A DNA stretch of 64,000 bases from Pseudomonas serbica. GTDB taxonomy: Bacteria > Pseudomonadota > Gammaproteobacteria > Pseudomonadales > Pseudomonadaceae. Positions 10,301 through 32,860 of this stretch are shown one piece after another. The translations under genes were made by a program, and so were the position numbers. Below the pieces are notes generated by a model. It ran no database searches, was not told the origin of the DNA, and saw only the letters and a program-made list of their open reading frames with translations. Location of the stretch: assembly GCF_028823535.1 (NCBI RefSeq), contig NZ_JAQIYM010000002.1, forward strand, positions 1-64,000. Reading direction: 5' to 3'. Numbering within the stretch: position 1 is the first letter of the stretch; the number at the start of each line of letters is the position of its first letter.

Positions 10301-13300
10301 GGAACTGCTCGGTGCCGACGGCAAGAGTGCGGTACTCGCCATCAGTCAATCGACGGCGGTCGAGTTATCCACAACGCTGCTGGTCCACGAACAGATCGCC
10401 CTCCAGGCCGCCGCTGCCCCTGATTCACTGGCGTTGCAGGCCGACGGCCAGACCCTCAGCTACGGCCAGCTCAATGCCCAGGCCAACCGCCTGGCTCATC
10501 GCCTGATTGACAACGGTGCCGGTCCCGGCAAGCGTGTCGGCCTGGCGTTGCGTCGCGGTCCGCAGTTGATCGTCAGCTTGCTGGCGGTGCTGAAAAGCGG
10601 CGCGGCCTATGTGCCGCTGGACCCCAAACTCCCGAGCGAGCGCCTGGCGTACATGGTTGAGGACAGCCGTCTCGACCTGCTGCTGTGCGAGACCGGTCTG
10701 CTGGAAGACCTGGCGTTGCCGGTGGGACTGGCACGCCTGTGCTTCGATGACAGCGCCAGTTATCCACATGGCAATCCGCAGAACTGCGCGATCGCCGCAG
10801 ACCTGGCCTACATCATCTACACCTCCGGCTCCACCGGCCAACCCAAAGGCGTGGCCATCGCCCACGACGCATTACGCGAGTTCTGCCAAACCGCTGCCTA
10901 TTACTCGAGGTTGACGAAAGCGGACCGCGTACTGCAATTCGCCACCTTCAGTTTCGACGGTTTCGTCGAGCAGTGCTTCCCGGCGCTGTGCGTCGGCGCG
11001 GCGTTGATCATGCGCGGCGATGAGCTGTGGGACGCTGGCCGACTGGCCAGCGAAATCGTCGATCAGGGCGTAACCCTGGCCGACCTGCCCGCCGCCTACT
11101 GGTTCCTGCTGGCCGGTGAATGTGCCAGCGGTGCGGTGCGCACCCTCGGCGCCTTGCGCCAGGTGCACGTCGGCGGCGAAGCGATGTCGGTGGAAGGCCT
11201 GCGCCTGTGGCACCAGGCCGGTCTTGGCCACGTGCGCCTGCTCAATACCTACGGGCCGACCGAAGCGACGGTGGTGTCCAGCGTGCATGAGTGCCGTCTG
11301 GACGATGCCAGTGATGCATTCGGCATCCCGATCGGTCGCGCCATCGCCGGTCGAGCGCTCTATGTGCTGGACGCGGCCGGACAGTTGCTGCCGGCCGATG
11401 GCGTCGGCGAGTTATGCATCGGCGCGCCGGCCTGCCTGGCGCAAAGTTATTTCGACCGTCCGGCGTTGACTGCCGAACGTTTCCTGCCGGACCCGTTTGC
11501 CCGTAAGCCGGGCGCGCGCCTGTACCGCAGCGGCGACCTGGCGCGCTACAACGCCAGGGGCGATCTGGAATACGTCGGGCGTATCGACCATCAGGTGAAA
11601 ATTCGCGGTTTGCGCATCGAGATGGGCGAGATCGAGGCGTGTCTGCAAGCCCGGGAAGAAGTGCGTGAAGCCGCCGTCATTGCCCAGGACGGCACGCAAT
11701 TGGTGGCCTACGTCGTGGCCAGTGCTCCGGTGGTTTCCCAGGTCGAGTACCTGCAGGGGCTCAAGACTGTCCTGCAACAGTCGCTGCCGGAATACATGGT
11801 GCCCAGCCACATGGTCCTGCTGGACAAGTTGCCGCTCAACAACAACGGCAAGCTCGACCGCAAGGCCTTGCCACGTGCTGAGTTCGGCGCTGCACAACGG
11901 GCCTTCGTTGCCCCGGCCGCAGGCCTGCAAATGCAACTGGCGCAGATCTGGCGGGACGTGTTGCAGGTCGAACAGGTGGGCCGCGACGACAACTTCTTCG
12001 AGCTGGGCGGCCATTCGTTGCTGGTGCTGCAAGTGATCTCGCGGGTGCGCCAGCAACTGAACCTCGAACTGTCGGTGAGCAGCCTGTTTTCCGCCACGAA
12101 CCTGGCGTCGTTCGCCGAGCGCGCGGCACTTGCCGACACCAGCGCCCAGCCACAACTGCAACGTGCTGCGAATGACCAACCACGGATGCTGTCCTACGCC
12201 CAACAGCGCCAGTGGATTCTCTGGCAACTGGAGCCACAGGGCAGCGCCTACAACATTCCGGCGGCCCTGCGCCTCAGGGGCGTGCTGAACCGCCAGGCCC
12301 TGCGCCAGGCCTTCCTGCAATTGCAGGCCCGTCACCAGACCCTGCGCACCACCTTCGAACAGGACGGCCAGCAGGCGCGAGCGTTGCTGCACACGGAACT
12401 GGCGTTGCAACTGAGTGAACGGCAACTGGACGAGTCGTCGGTCGACGCCGCCGTGGCCGAAGAAATCGCCCGCCCGTTCGACCTGCGCAACGGTCCGCTG
12501 TGGCGGGCGTTGCTGTTGCAGGTCGGCGCCGAGGAGCATGTGCTGGTGCTCACCGTGCACCACATCGCTGCCGACGGCTGGTCGATGCAGGTCATGGTCG
12601 ACGAGTTCAGCGCCTTGTATCAGGCGGCTGTGCAAGGGCGTGCGGCCAGCCTGGCGAGTCTGCCGGTGCACTACAGCGACTATGCCCGCTGGCAGCGCGA
12701 CTGGCTGGAGGCCGGCGAGGGCGCGCGGCAACTGGCGTGGTGGCGCGAGCAGCTGGATGGCAGCCAGGCGCCACTGGAATTGCCGAGCGAACTGACGCGC
12801 CCGGCCCGGCGCAGTGAGCGCGGCGCCAGCCTGACGCTGAACGTTGATCGCCCACTGCTGGCCGGTTTGCGCGAGCGAGCGCAGCAACAGCACGTGACGC
12901 TGTTCATGCTGTTGCTGGCCAGTTTCCAGACCTTGCTGCACCGCCAGAGCGGGCAGTCGGGCATCAGCGTCGGCGTGCCGAGTGCCGGCCGTTCGCGCCT
13001 GGAAACCGAAGGCCTGATCGGCTTCTTCATCAATACCCAGGTGCTGCGTGCCGAGATCGACGGGCAGCAACCGTTCAGCACCTTGCTGCAACAGGTCAAG
13101 CAGCTCGCACTGGATGCCCAGGCGCATCAGGACGTGCCGTTCGAGCAACTGGTGGAGGCCCTGCAGCCGGATCGCAGCCTCAATCACAGCCCCTTGTTCC
13201 AGGTGCTCTACAACCACCAGCAACAAATGGGCGCGAGTGTCGAGCGCGAGGTCGCCGGCCTGCTGGTCGAGCGCCTGCACTGGCAGCAACACAGCGCGCA

Positions 13301-15373
13301 ATTCGACCTGGTGCTCGATACCCAGGAGCAGGGCGACACACTCACCGCCAGCCTGAGCTACGCCACCGACCTGTACGACGCGGCCTCGATGCAGCGCTTC
13401 GCCGAGCAGTGGCTGAACCTGTTGCGCGCGGTGGTTGCCGATCCGCAGCAGCGCGTCGCTGAACTGCCGTTGCTGCAAGCGCCGCATTACGACGGCTTGA
13501 TCCAGCACTGGAACCCGGCGTTCGAAGCGCAAGCGCCATCGCCAACCTTGCATCAGCTGTTCGAAGCCCAGGCTGCGCAACGCCCGGACGCTATCGCATT
13601 GTCCTGCGAAGGCGAACAACTCACTTATGCCGCACTCAACGCCCAGGCCAACCGCCTGGCGCGCCAGCTGCGTGAGCAGGGCGTTGGTCCGGAAGTGCGG
13701 GTGGGTATCGCCACCGAGCGGGCGATGCCGCTGGTGGTCGGCTTGCTGGCGATTCTCAAGGCCGGTGGCGCCTACGTGCCGCTCGATCCGCAATACCCGG
13801 CCGAGCGCCTGAGCTACATGATCGAAGACAGCGGCATCACGTTGTTGTTGACCCAGGCTCACCTGATCGATGGCTTGCCCGCCCGGGAAGGCGTGCAGGT
13901 CCTCGACCTGGCGGCGCTGCAACTGGACACCTGCAGCGCCGACAACCTGGCGCCGTTGGCGATGCCGGACAATCTCGCCTACGTGATCTACACCTCCGGC
14001 TCCACCGGCCGGCCAAAGGGCGCCTTGCTCAGCCATGGCAACGTCGGGCGCCTGCTTACGGCCACCGCGGCCGAATTCAGTTTCGGCGCCGACGATGTCT
14101 GGACCCTGTTCCACTCCTATGCCTTCGATTTCTCGGTGTGGGAGCTGTTCGGTTCACTGTGCACCGGTGGGCGCCTGGTGATCGTGCCGTATTACATCAG
14201 CCGCGAGCCCCAGGCGTTCCACCGCCTGCTCTGCGATGAAGGGGTGACGGTGTTGAACCAAACCCCATCGGCCTTCCGCCAGTTGTTGCCGATCGCCTGC
14301 GCCAGCCCACGCCAAATGGCGTTGCGCCAGGTGATTTTCGGCGGCGAAGCCCTGGAAGTGGCCAGCCTGCGTCCCTGGTTCGAACGCTTCGGCGACCGGC
14401 AGCCGACCCTGGTGAACATGTACGGCATCACCGAAACCACGGTGCACGTGACCTACCGCGCGATCCGCCTGGCCGACCTCGACGGCAAGGCCCAGAGCCC
14501 GATCGGCCTGCCGATCCGCGACCTGCGCTGGTACCTGCTCGACGGCCAATTGCAACCGGTGCCGGTGGGCGTGGCGGGGGAGTTGTACATCGCCGGCGCC
14601 GGCCTGGCGCGCGGTTACCACGGGCGTTTCGGCCTCACCGCCGAGCGTTTTGTGCCGAGCCCGTTCGATGCGGCCCAGCGCCTGTATCGCAGCGGCGACC
14701 TGGCGCGCCAGCGCGCCGACGGCAGCATCGACTACCTGGGGCGCATCGACCAGCAAGTAAAGATCCGTGGCTTCCGCATCGAACTGGGCGAGATCGAAGC
14801 CGCGCTGCTGGCACAACCGGGCGTGCGCCAGGCAGTGTTGAGCGTGCAGGCCACTGACGCAGGACCACAGCTGTGCGCCTATGTCGTCGCCGACCAAACC
14901 CCGCACGACCCCATCGCCTGGCGCGACCACCTGCGCGCCGCGCTCAAGGTCGACCTGCCGGACTACATGGTGCCCAGCCACTGGCTGTTGCTTGATGCCT
15001 TGCCGCTGACCAGCAACGGCAAGCTCGATCGCAAGGCCTTGCCGCTGCCGGCTGCCGAGCACTGGCAGCGAACTTTCGAGGCCCCCGAGGGCAAGCTCGA
15101 ACAGCAACTGGCGGCGATCTGGGCCGAGGTGCTGGGCGTGGCGCAGATCGGCCGGCGCGACAACTTCTTTGATTTGGGCGGGCATTCGCTGCTCGCCGCC
15201 CAGGCCAGTGCCCGTGTGGAACTGGAGCTGGGCATCGAGCTGCCGCTGCGCGCGCTGTTCGAAAGCAACGACCTTCAGGCTTATGCCGCCAACGCAGGGC
15301 AACAAGCCCCGACTGACAACGATGCCCGTCTGGATGCGCTTGAGTCGCTGCTGGACGAGATGGAGATCAACTG

Positions 15374-15374
<1 letters not shown>
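4392..15374 (+). CDS. pvdI: Pyoverdine non-ribosomal peptide synthetase, three modules (PvdI/PvdJ type)
   Basis: Cytoplasmic NRPS of 3660 residues, organised C(50-480)-A(500-1000)-T(1020-1090)-E(1105-1540)-C(1550-1990)-A(2005-2500)-T(2510-2580)-C(2595-3030)-A(3050-3555)-T(3570-3640). All condensation and epimerase HHxxxDG motifs, A-domain SGSTG cores and carrier serines (GGDSI, GGHSL, GGHSL) are intact. C1 starts LSYAQQRMWFLW (L-accepting type), suiting the L-Dab end of PvdL. C2 starts LYPLSPMQQGMLFH (D-accepting), right after the E domain. Pocket residues by eye: module 1 DLWNNALTY (Ala-like, made D by the E domain), module 2 DGEDHGTVV (Lys), module 3 DFWNIGMVH (Thr). There is no TE: the chain passes to the next gene, whose ATG overlaps this stop codon by one base. 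The symbol is positional; pvdJ is also used for such genes. Confidence 0.92.
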
Positions 15375-27130
<11,756 letters not shown>

Positions 27131-27142
27131 CAACACGATCCA

Positions 27143-27245
27143 CTGTAGGAGCTGGCTTGCCAGCGAAGGTCGTTAACGATGACGCTTTTTGATTGGTAAA
27201 AAGCGGCGCTCTCGAGTCCTTCGCTGGCAAGCCAGCTCCTACAGG
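27143..27245. repeat. REP doublet (REPIN), GAGCTGGCTTGCCAGCGAAG type
   Basis: CTGTAGGAGCTGGCTTGCC at the left and its complement at the right, about 50 bases apart. It lies between the terminal NRPS gene and the alpha/beta hydrolase and may attenuate read-through. The core differs from the GAGCGGGCTTGCTCGCGA elements elsewhere; the copy at 38549 is of the same subtype. Confidence 0.8.
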
Positions 27246-27292
27246 GGGCCGGGTTGATTACATCTACCTCATTGTGCAAAGGATTCGCCCCC

Positions 27293-28249
27293 ATGGCCCT
27301 ACTGCCAGAACTTGAAGCTTTCCTCGAACTCGCCGAGTTCGGCCGCCTGACCGGCAAAAGTCGCCCGATGCACGAACAGACCCCGCAACAGGCGCGCATC
27401 GACTTCGAAGCCTCCTCTGGCTTTCTCGATACGCCGATTGACCATATCGCCTGCGACAACTTCACCATCCCCGCCCGCGACGGCCACAGCCTCGCCGCAC
27501 GCCTGTATCGCGACGGCCAAACCGTCGACGGCCTGCAACCGGTGATGCTGTACTTCCACGGCGGCGGCTACGTGGTCGGCAGCCTCGACTCCCACGACGC
27601 CCTGTGCCGGCGCCTGGCGGCCCAGGGTAGTTTCGCCGTGCTGACCGTGGATTATCGCCTGGCGCCAGAATGGCGCTTCCCGACTCCGGTACAGGACGCC
27701 TGCGACGCCGGCAACTGGCTGCTACGCGAAGGCGCAACCCGCCGCCTGGACGCCACACGGGTGGCCCTGGCCGGCGACAGCGTCGGTGCAACACTGGCCA
27801 CAGTGCTGTCGATCATCTCTGTTCGCGACCCACAGGAACTCGCGCTGAAACCCAAGGCGCAATTGCTGGCATACCCCGTCACCGACACCACCACCCACCG
27901 CGCCTCACACCGGGATTTTGCCGAGGGCTACCTGCTGGAAACCCCGACCCTTGACTGGTTCTACACCCACTACGCCCGCACCCCCCAAGACCTCGCCGAC
28001 TGGCGCTGCTCGCCGCTGCTGGCCGAGGATCTGTCGGGCTTGGCCCCGGCACTGGTGTACCTGGCCGGCTTTGACCCGTTGCGCGATGAAGGGGTGGCGT
28101 ATGCCGAGCGTTTGCGGGCGGCGGGGAATGAGGTGACGTTGTTGGAGCAGCCGGGCATGACTCATGACTTTTTGCGGATGGCGGGGTTGCTGGGGGAAGT
28201 GGAGGGGATTCACGTGGAAGTGGCGGGGTGGGTGCGGTCGTGGTTGTGA
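27293..28249 (+). CDS. Alpha/beta hydrolase, hormone-sensitive-lipase type
   Basis: Predicted cytoplasmic esterase of 318 residues. The oxyanion-hole motif HGGGYVVGS (about residue 84), nucleophile elbow GDSVGA (about 161) and C-terminal Asp (in LAGFDPLRDEG) and His (in GMTHDF) are the HSL/family IV set. I chose the ATG at 27293 (MALLPELEAF), with AAAGGA about nine bases upstream; an earlier in-frame ATG at 27254 lacks support. It follows the terminal NRPS gene after a REP element and faces fpvA. No iron-starvation box was found. A role in pyoverdine side-chain or acyl processing is possible by location only; it is not one of the classical pvd genes I know. Confidence 0.85.
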   Translation: MALLPELEAFLELAEFGRLTGKSRPMHEQTPQQARIDFEASSGFLDTPIDHIACDNFTIPARDGHSLAARLYRDGQTVDGLQPVMLYFHGGGYVVGSLDSHDALCRRLAAQGSFAVLTVDYRLAPEWRFPTPVQDACDAGNWLLREGATRRLDATRVALAGDSVGATLATVLSIISVRDPQELALKPKAQLLAYPVTDTTTHRASHRDFAEGYLLETPTLDWFYTHYARTPQDLADWRCSPLLAEDLSGLAPALVYLAGFDPLRDEGVAYAERLRAAGNEVTLLEQPGMTHDFLRMAGLLGEVEGIHVEVAGWVRSWL

Positions 28250-28363
28250 GCTGCCGGTTTCCCACAGATTGCCCTGGTGATCATGCTGGGGGAACTGGCG
28301 GTGAATCGGGCGTTGGATCGGATTGCTCCGGTTGAATAGAAGATCAAAAGATCGCCCATGAAA

Positions 28364-28395
28364 AATGCCCGCATCTCTCGACGCGGGCATTTTTT
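28364..28395. terminator. Bidirectional intrinsic terminator
   Basis: A nine-base stem (AATGCCCGC/GCGGGCATT) with A-tract on the left and T-tract on the right lies between the converging hydrolase and fpvA genes. It can end transcription from both sides. Confidence 0.85.
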
Positions 28396-28409
28396 GTTTC
28401 AGCTCAATC

Positions 28410-30878
28410 TTAGAAGTCGTACTTCGCCGTGACCTGCATGTTGCGCGGCTCGCCGTAGAAGGTGGTGCCGAAGTTGCCAAGGCCGGTCAGGTAGCGTTTG
28501 TCGAAGACGTTGTTGGCGTTGACGGTGAAGCTCAGGTGGTCGTCATACTTATACCGGGTCATCAGGTCGACGAGGGTGTAGCCACCTTGCTTGAGCGAGG
28601 TGCTGCCGTCGGTAGGGCTGAAGCTCTGGCCGTAGAATGCGCTCTGCCAGCTGACGCCGCCACCGACGGTGAACTGGTCCAGCGCGCCGGGCAGGCGGTA
28701 GGTGGTGAAGGTGCGGATGACGTGTTCCGGTTTGCTGGTGGCCAGCGGGAAACCGTAGATGCGCTGGTGATCCTTGTCGCGGGTGCGGGCATAGGTGTAG
28801 CCGGCCGATACGTTCCAGTCCTGGGCCAGTTCGCCGGCCATTTCCAGTTCCACGCCGTTGGTGGTGGCGCCGGAAGTGGCTTTGTAGACGTCCTGGCCGG
28901 TGGTGGTGTCGGTGGTGACGTACTGGGCGACGTTGTCCTGCTCGATGCGGAAGAAGGCCAGGGAAGTGTTCAGCTTGCCTTCGAAGTAGGCCGCTTTCAG
29001 GCCGGTTTCGTAGCTGTCGCCTTCAACCGGATCCAGGGTCTTGCCGCTGGCGTCCTTGTAGATTTGCGGCTGGTAGATACTGGTGTAGCTGGCGTAGGCC
29101 GAGTAGGTATCGTTGAGGTCATAGACCACACCGGCGTAAGGCGTGACGACGCCGTGTTCCTTGTAGCTGGCGTGGGTGTCGGCCAGGCCGGCACCGGGGT
29201 AGTAGGTGTAGTCCTCGTTGTACTTGTAGGTGCTGACGCGGCCGCCGAGGATGAACGACAGGTCGTCGGTCGGGCGCAGGCGGGTGGCCAGGTAAGCGCC
29301 GTTCTGGCTCTGGGTGCGTTCGTACTTGCCGTTTTTCGGGAAGTCCGGTTTCGCGATATGGCCCGTCCAGTCAAAGATATTGCCCGGTACCAGTCCATCG
29401 GAGTCGGTGGGGGTTCCATAGGTTGCGCCGGTCTGACGGGAGTGGGAGGTCATGAAACCTGCCACCAGTTCATGTTCGCGACCGCCCAGAGAAAAAGGGC
29501 CGGAGACGTTCACGTCAGCGGTGTTCTGCACGCGATGGCCTTCCCAATGCCCCTGGTAAAAGAACATGCCCTCGCCGGTGTCGCGGTCCGGGTAACCGCC
29601 GCTGGCCGAGGCCAGTTGGGTATCGTGATCGGTGGTCTTCTGGTCGAAGCTGGCCTTGAGTTTCCAGTCGTTGGCCAGGGCTTGCTCGAGGGTCGCGAAG
29701 TAGGTGGTGCTGTCGAAGTCACGACGGCTCCAGTCGGCGCCCGGGTTGAAACCTCGGGAAAATTCGGTACGACCGCCGTCGGCATAGTACGGCGCGTTGC
29801 CGGTCCAGGAACTGCCGCGGGGGGTGGCGCTGGAGTTGTCGACGCCCAGGGTCAGCAGGGTGTCTTCAGTCAGGTCGGCTTCGAGCACACCGTAGAACAG
29901 GTCTTTCTTCTGGCTGTAGTGGTCGATGTACGAATCCTTGTCCTGCAAGGCGCCCACCACGCGACCGCGCACGTTACCGGATTCGGTCAGCGAGCCGGAA
30001 ACATCGCCTTCGGTGCGGTAGTTGTCCCAGTAGCCGGCAGTGGCGCTGACCGAGGCCTTGAATTCCTTGGTGGGTTTCTTGCGGATCAGGTTGACCGTGG
30101 CCGCCGGGTCGCCGGCGCCGGTCATCAGGCCCGTCGCGCCCTTGATGACTTCGATGTGATCGAGGCTGGCAGCGTCATCGCTGTTGTTGGGGTTTTCACC
30201 GTAGACGCCGTCGTAGGGAATGTTGACGCCATCGTACTGAAAGTTGGTGATGGCAAAGCCTCGGGCGGAAAACTCGGTACGGTCGCTGTCGTACTTCTGG
30301 GTGGTGATACCCGGGGTGTTGCGCAGCGCATCGGCGACGCTCGTCACGCCGCGGTCGTCCATCTGCTGGCGGGTGACCACTGTCACCGATTGCGGGGTTT
30401 CGCGAATGGTCAGCGGCAGCTTGGTGGCGGTGGTGGTCGCGCCCGTGGTGTAGGAGTCGGTGCCTTCAGTGGTCAGGCCCAGGGCCTGGCCGGAAATGGT
30501 GGTGGCGCCCAGTTGCAGGCTCGACGAGCCGCCAGACACCAGCGTCACGCTGTTGCCGTTGATCTGGAAGGAAATGCCGGTGCCCTTGAGCATCTCGGCC
30601 AGGGCCGCGGAAGGCTCCAGCGAGCCGGACACCGCTCGGGACTTGATGCCGGCGACCTGGTCCGGGCTGTAGAGGATCTGCAGGTTGGTCTGCATGCCCA
30701 GCTGGGTCAGGGCGCTGGCCAGCGGCTGAACCGAAATACTGACTTTCACAGGTGCCGCATTGGCCATCGAGCTCCCCAGCAAGGTGGCGGTCAGCAGAAC
30801 GCTGGTCAACAGGGTTTTATGCAGTGACGGGCGCTGTACGGCCAGCGCAAGAGGTGTACGGCGTGGAAGAGATCGCAT
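28410..30878 (-). CDS. fpvA: Ferripyoverdine TonB-dependent receptor FpvA
   Basis: Outer-membrane receptor of 822 residues. A long N-terminal signal peptide ends near residue 42 (SSMANA). An STN signalling domain follows (about 55-113, VSISVQPLASALTQLG), which talks to an inner-membrane anti-sigma factor. The plug starts near RETPQSVTVVTRQQM (about 150), and the 22-strand barrel ends with the aromatic TAKYDF terminus expected for BAM insertion. The STN domain marks it as a signalling receptor, matching the FpvI sigma gene at 43499. It faces the hydrolase gene across a terminator. Upstream there is a Fur-like site but no PvdS box, fitting FpvI and Fur control. Ligand is inferred from locus context. 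Confidence 0.93.
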   Translation of the reverse strand: MRSLPRRTPLALAVQRPSLHKTLLTSVLLTATLLGSSMANAAPVKVSISVQPLASALTQLGMQTNLQILYSPDQVAGIKSRAVSGSLEPSAALAEMLKGTGISFQINGNSVTLVSGGSSSLQLGATTISGQALGLTTEGTDSYTTGATTTATKLPLTIRETPQSVTVVTRQQMDDRGVTSVADALRNTPGITTQKYDSDRTEFSARGFAITNFQYDGVNIPYDGVYGENPNNSDDAASLDHIEVIKGATGLMTGAGDPAATVNLIRKKPTKEFKASVSATAGYWDNYRTEGDVSGSLTESGNVRGRVVGALQDKDSYIDHYSQKKDLFYGVLEADLTEDTLLTLGVDNSSATPRGSSWTGNAPYYADGGRTEFSRGFNPGADWSRRDFDSTTYFATLEQALANDWKLKASFDQKTTDHDTQLASASGGYPDRDTGEGMFFYQGHWEGHRVQNTADVNVSGPFSLGGREHELVAGFMTSHSRQTGATYGTPTDSDGLVPGNIFDWTGHIAKPDFPKNGKYERTQSQNGAYLATRLRPTDDLSFILGGRVSTYKYNEDYTYYPGAGLADTHASYKEHGVVTPYAGVVYDLNDTYSAYASYTSIYQPQIYKDASGKTLDPVEGDSYETGLKAAYFEGKLNTSLAFFRIEQDNVAQYVTTDTTTGQDVYKATSGATTNGVELEMAGELAQDWNVSAGYTYARTRDKDHQRIYGFPLATSKPEHVIRTFTTYRLPGALDQFTVGGGVSWQSAFYGQSFSPTDGSTSLKQGGYTLVDLMTRYKYDDHLSFTVNANNVFDKRYLTGLGNFGTTFYGEPRNMQVTAKYDF

Positions 30879-30919
30879 TACTTGCCTGTGCTCCTGAAAA
30901 AGTGTTGTGTGAATTTATT

Positions 30920-30938
30920 GTTAATGGGAATGATTATT
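30920..30938 (-). promoter_or_regulatory. Fur box upstream of fpvA
   Basis: Nineteen bases, GTTAATGGGAATGATTATT, match the GATAATGATAATCATTATC consensus at 14 of 19 positions. It is 42 bases upstream of the fpvA start, a good place for iron-dependent repression. Confidence 0.6.
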
Positions 30939-30990
30939 AAGACGGGGCGCTGACAGGAAACCGGAAAAGAAACCGGAAAAAAAAGAAAAA

Positions 30991-31084
30991 CCTGTGGGAG
31001 CGAGCCTGCTCGCGATGGGTGCGTCACTTTCAACATGGAAGGCGACTGATCCACCGCTATCGCGAGCAGGCTCGCTCCCACAGG
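30991..31084. repeat. REP doublet (REPIN), GAGCGAGCCTGCTCGCGAT type
   Basis: CCTGTGGGAGCGAGCCTGC at the left and its complement at the right; the whole 94-base element is largely self-complementary. It lies between the 3' end of pvdE and the fpvA promoter. Same subtype as the one at 32861, on the other side of pvdE. Confidence 0.8.
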
Positions 31085-31111
31085 TTTGTGTGGCGTTTAT
31101 GAGAAGGGTGA

Positions 31112-32761
31112 TCAGGCGGTTGTCAGCTCGGTCACGACCCGCCCGTTTTCCATGCGCACCAGTTGGTCGGCGACATCGAAGTAACGGTCATCGTGGGAGA
31201 TCACGACGATGGTCTTGCCCAGGCGCTTGAGGTCCGGCAGTAGCTCGGTGTAGAAAATCCGCCGGAAGGTCGGGTCCTGGTCGGCTGCCCACTCGTCGAA
31301 CACCAGCACCGGGCGCTCTTCCAGCCAGGCATTGACCAGTGCCAGGCGCTTGCGCTGGCCGGTGGACAGGTCGGTGGTGGTGAAGTTGCCGTCCTTGACG
31401 CTGACCTTGTGCGCGATCTCCAGGCGTTGCAGGTACTTGTTGGCGTCTGCGGGGATCTGCGTGTCACCCTGGACCACGTCGTCGAACAAGTAGTAGTCGG
31501 CAAAGATGGTGGTGAACAGTTGGCGGTAGTCGTCGCGGTTGTGCGCGTCGATGGCCTCGCCGTTGACCCGGATCTGCCCCTGTTGCGGTGTGTAAAGGCC
31601 CAGCAGCAACTTGATCAGGGTGGTCTTGCCGCAGCCGTTTTCGCCGACGATGAAGGTGATGTCGCCCTGCTTGATCGACAGGTTGACCGGGCCCAGCTGG
31701 AACGGCGCCGCGCCCTCGACCGCCGGGAAGGTGTAGCGCACGTCCGCCAGTTGCAGTTCGTCCACGGCTTGTTTGACGTTGACTTGGTTGCTGAGCAGCA
31801 GGTGCGGTTCCGGGGTGGAAAACTGTTCGGACAGTTCGGCGATGCGGCGGAAAGCGATCTGCGCGCGACTGACGATCGGCAGGGTGCTGATCAAGTGCTC
31901 CAGCGGGCCTTTCATGTACAGCAGCACCAGCACGAAGCCGCTCATCACGGTCTTGTCGGCGCTCGGCCAGAAGGTTTGCAGGGCCAGGGCCAGGCCGATG
32001 ACCACGAAGAACAGCATCGAGCCGAAGGTCTTGGCGATGACGAAGGTGTTGATCGAGCGCACCTGGGTGTCGCAGATGAAATCGGCGGTGCCCTTGATGC
32101 CCGCGGTGAACATGCGTTGGCGGCGCGGGCGGTGAATGCGCAGTTCCTTGGCGCCTTCGGCAATCGCGTTGTAGTACTTCTGCAGCTCATCTTCCGCCGC
32201 GCGGGCGGCCATGAAACCCTGCACGCCCTTGCTCTGGGCGTAGGCCTGGATGGCGGTGCCGATGAGGATCGCGGCGACCATGATCAGGAACATCGGCCAC
32301 GACAGGATCGCCAGGTAACCCATGCAACCCAGGGTCACGGTGACGGAAATCGCCAGCGGGGCGAAGGCGAAGGCGAAGTCGCTGATGGTGTCGACGTCGT
32401 GGGTCAGCACCGGGATCAGGCGATGGCTGCGATAACGCTCGATCTGTTCGATCGGTGCCGACAGCACCTTCTCGCCCAGCTGTTTGCGCAGCTTGGCGAT
32501 GATGTGTTGGCCGACGTAGTTGGTGCCGATGTCCGAGCAAATGGAACTGGCCAGCGCCAGCAGGCACAGGCCGGCGAACAGCGCGACCACGCCCTGGGTC
32601 AGGCCGCTGTCCGAATGCAGGGCATTGTTGATCGTCGCCAGCAACACCGTGACGCTCAGGCCGCCGACCATGCCCAGGAAAATGGACGCGGCGACGATGA
32701 GTCGAAAGGGTTTGAGCAAAGCGAACAGTTCGCCGATGGCGCCGCGGGTGGGCTGGGTCAT
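31112..32761 (-). CDS. pvdE: Pyoverdine precursor ABC exporter PvdE
   Basis: Fused permease-ATPase of 549 residues that moves the acylated ferribactin from cytoplasm to periplasm. The N-terminal half has about six membrane segments (residues 15-310). The ATPase half shows Walker A GENGCGKTT (about 375), signature LSTGQRKRL (about 470) and Walker B VLVFDEWAADQDP (about 490), as in cyclic-peptide exporters. An exact PvdS box precedes it, so it has its own promoter although pvdO lies just upstream on the same strand. REP doublets flank it on both sides. Confidence 0.93.
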   Translation of the reverse strand: MTQPTRGAIGELFALLKPFRLIVAASIFLGMVGGLSVTVLLATINNALHSDSGLTQGVVALFAGLCLLALASSICSDIGTNYVGQHIIAKLRKQLGEKVLSAPIEQIERYRSHRLIPVLTHDVDTISDFAFAFAPLAISVTVTLGCMGYLAILSWPMFLIMVAAILIGTAIQAYAQSKGVQGFMAARAAEDELQKYYNAIAEGAKELRIHRPRRQRMFTAGIKGTADFICDTQVRSINTFVIAKTFGSMLFFVVIGLALALQTFWPSADKTVMSGFVLVLLYMKGPLEHLISTLPIVSRAQIAFRRIAELSEQFSTPEPHLLLSNQVNVKQAVDELQLADVRYTFPAVEGAAPFQLGPVNLSIKQGDITFIVGENGCGKTTLIKLLLGLYTPQQGQIRVNGEAIDAHNRDDYRQLFTTIFADYYLFDDVVQGDTQIPADANKYLQRLEIAHKVSVKDGNFTTTDLSTGQRKRLALVNAWLEERPVLVFDEWAADQDPTFRRIFYTELLPDLKRLGKTIVVISHDDRYFDVADQLVRMENGRVVTELTTA

Positions 32762-32802
32762 GGAAGACGGTTCCTTGGGTCGGAAGGCAGATACCCAGTA
32801 GA

Positions 32803-32826
32803 ACGTCTGGTGAAAGGCTTAATTTA
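32803..32826 (-). promoter_or_regulatory. PvdS iron-starvation box of pvdE
   Basis: On the minus strand GC-TAAAT, 16 bases, CGT: an exact match. The CGT is about 41 bases upstream of the pvdE ATG. Confidence 0.85.
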
Positions 32827-32860
32827 GCGACCACCGACTGATGGCCTGTACACCTGAACC

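Noticed and set aside
11412..14114. 900-codon minus-strand frame inside the first NRPS gene
   Set aside because: Shadow with low-complexity Gln/Arg/His-rich translation; the plus strand has intact A, T and C domains there.
28365..30827. 820-codon frame on the plus strand over fpvA
   Set aside because: Opposite-strand shadow. The minus strand encodes a complete TonB-dependent receptor with signal, STN, plug and terminal Phe.
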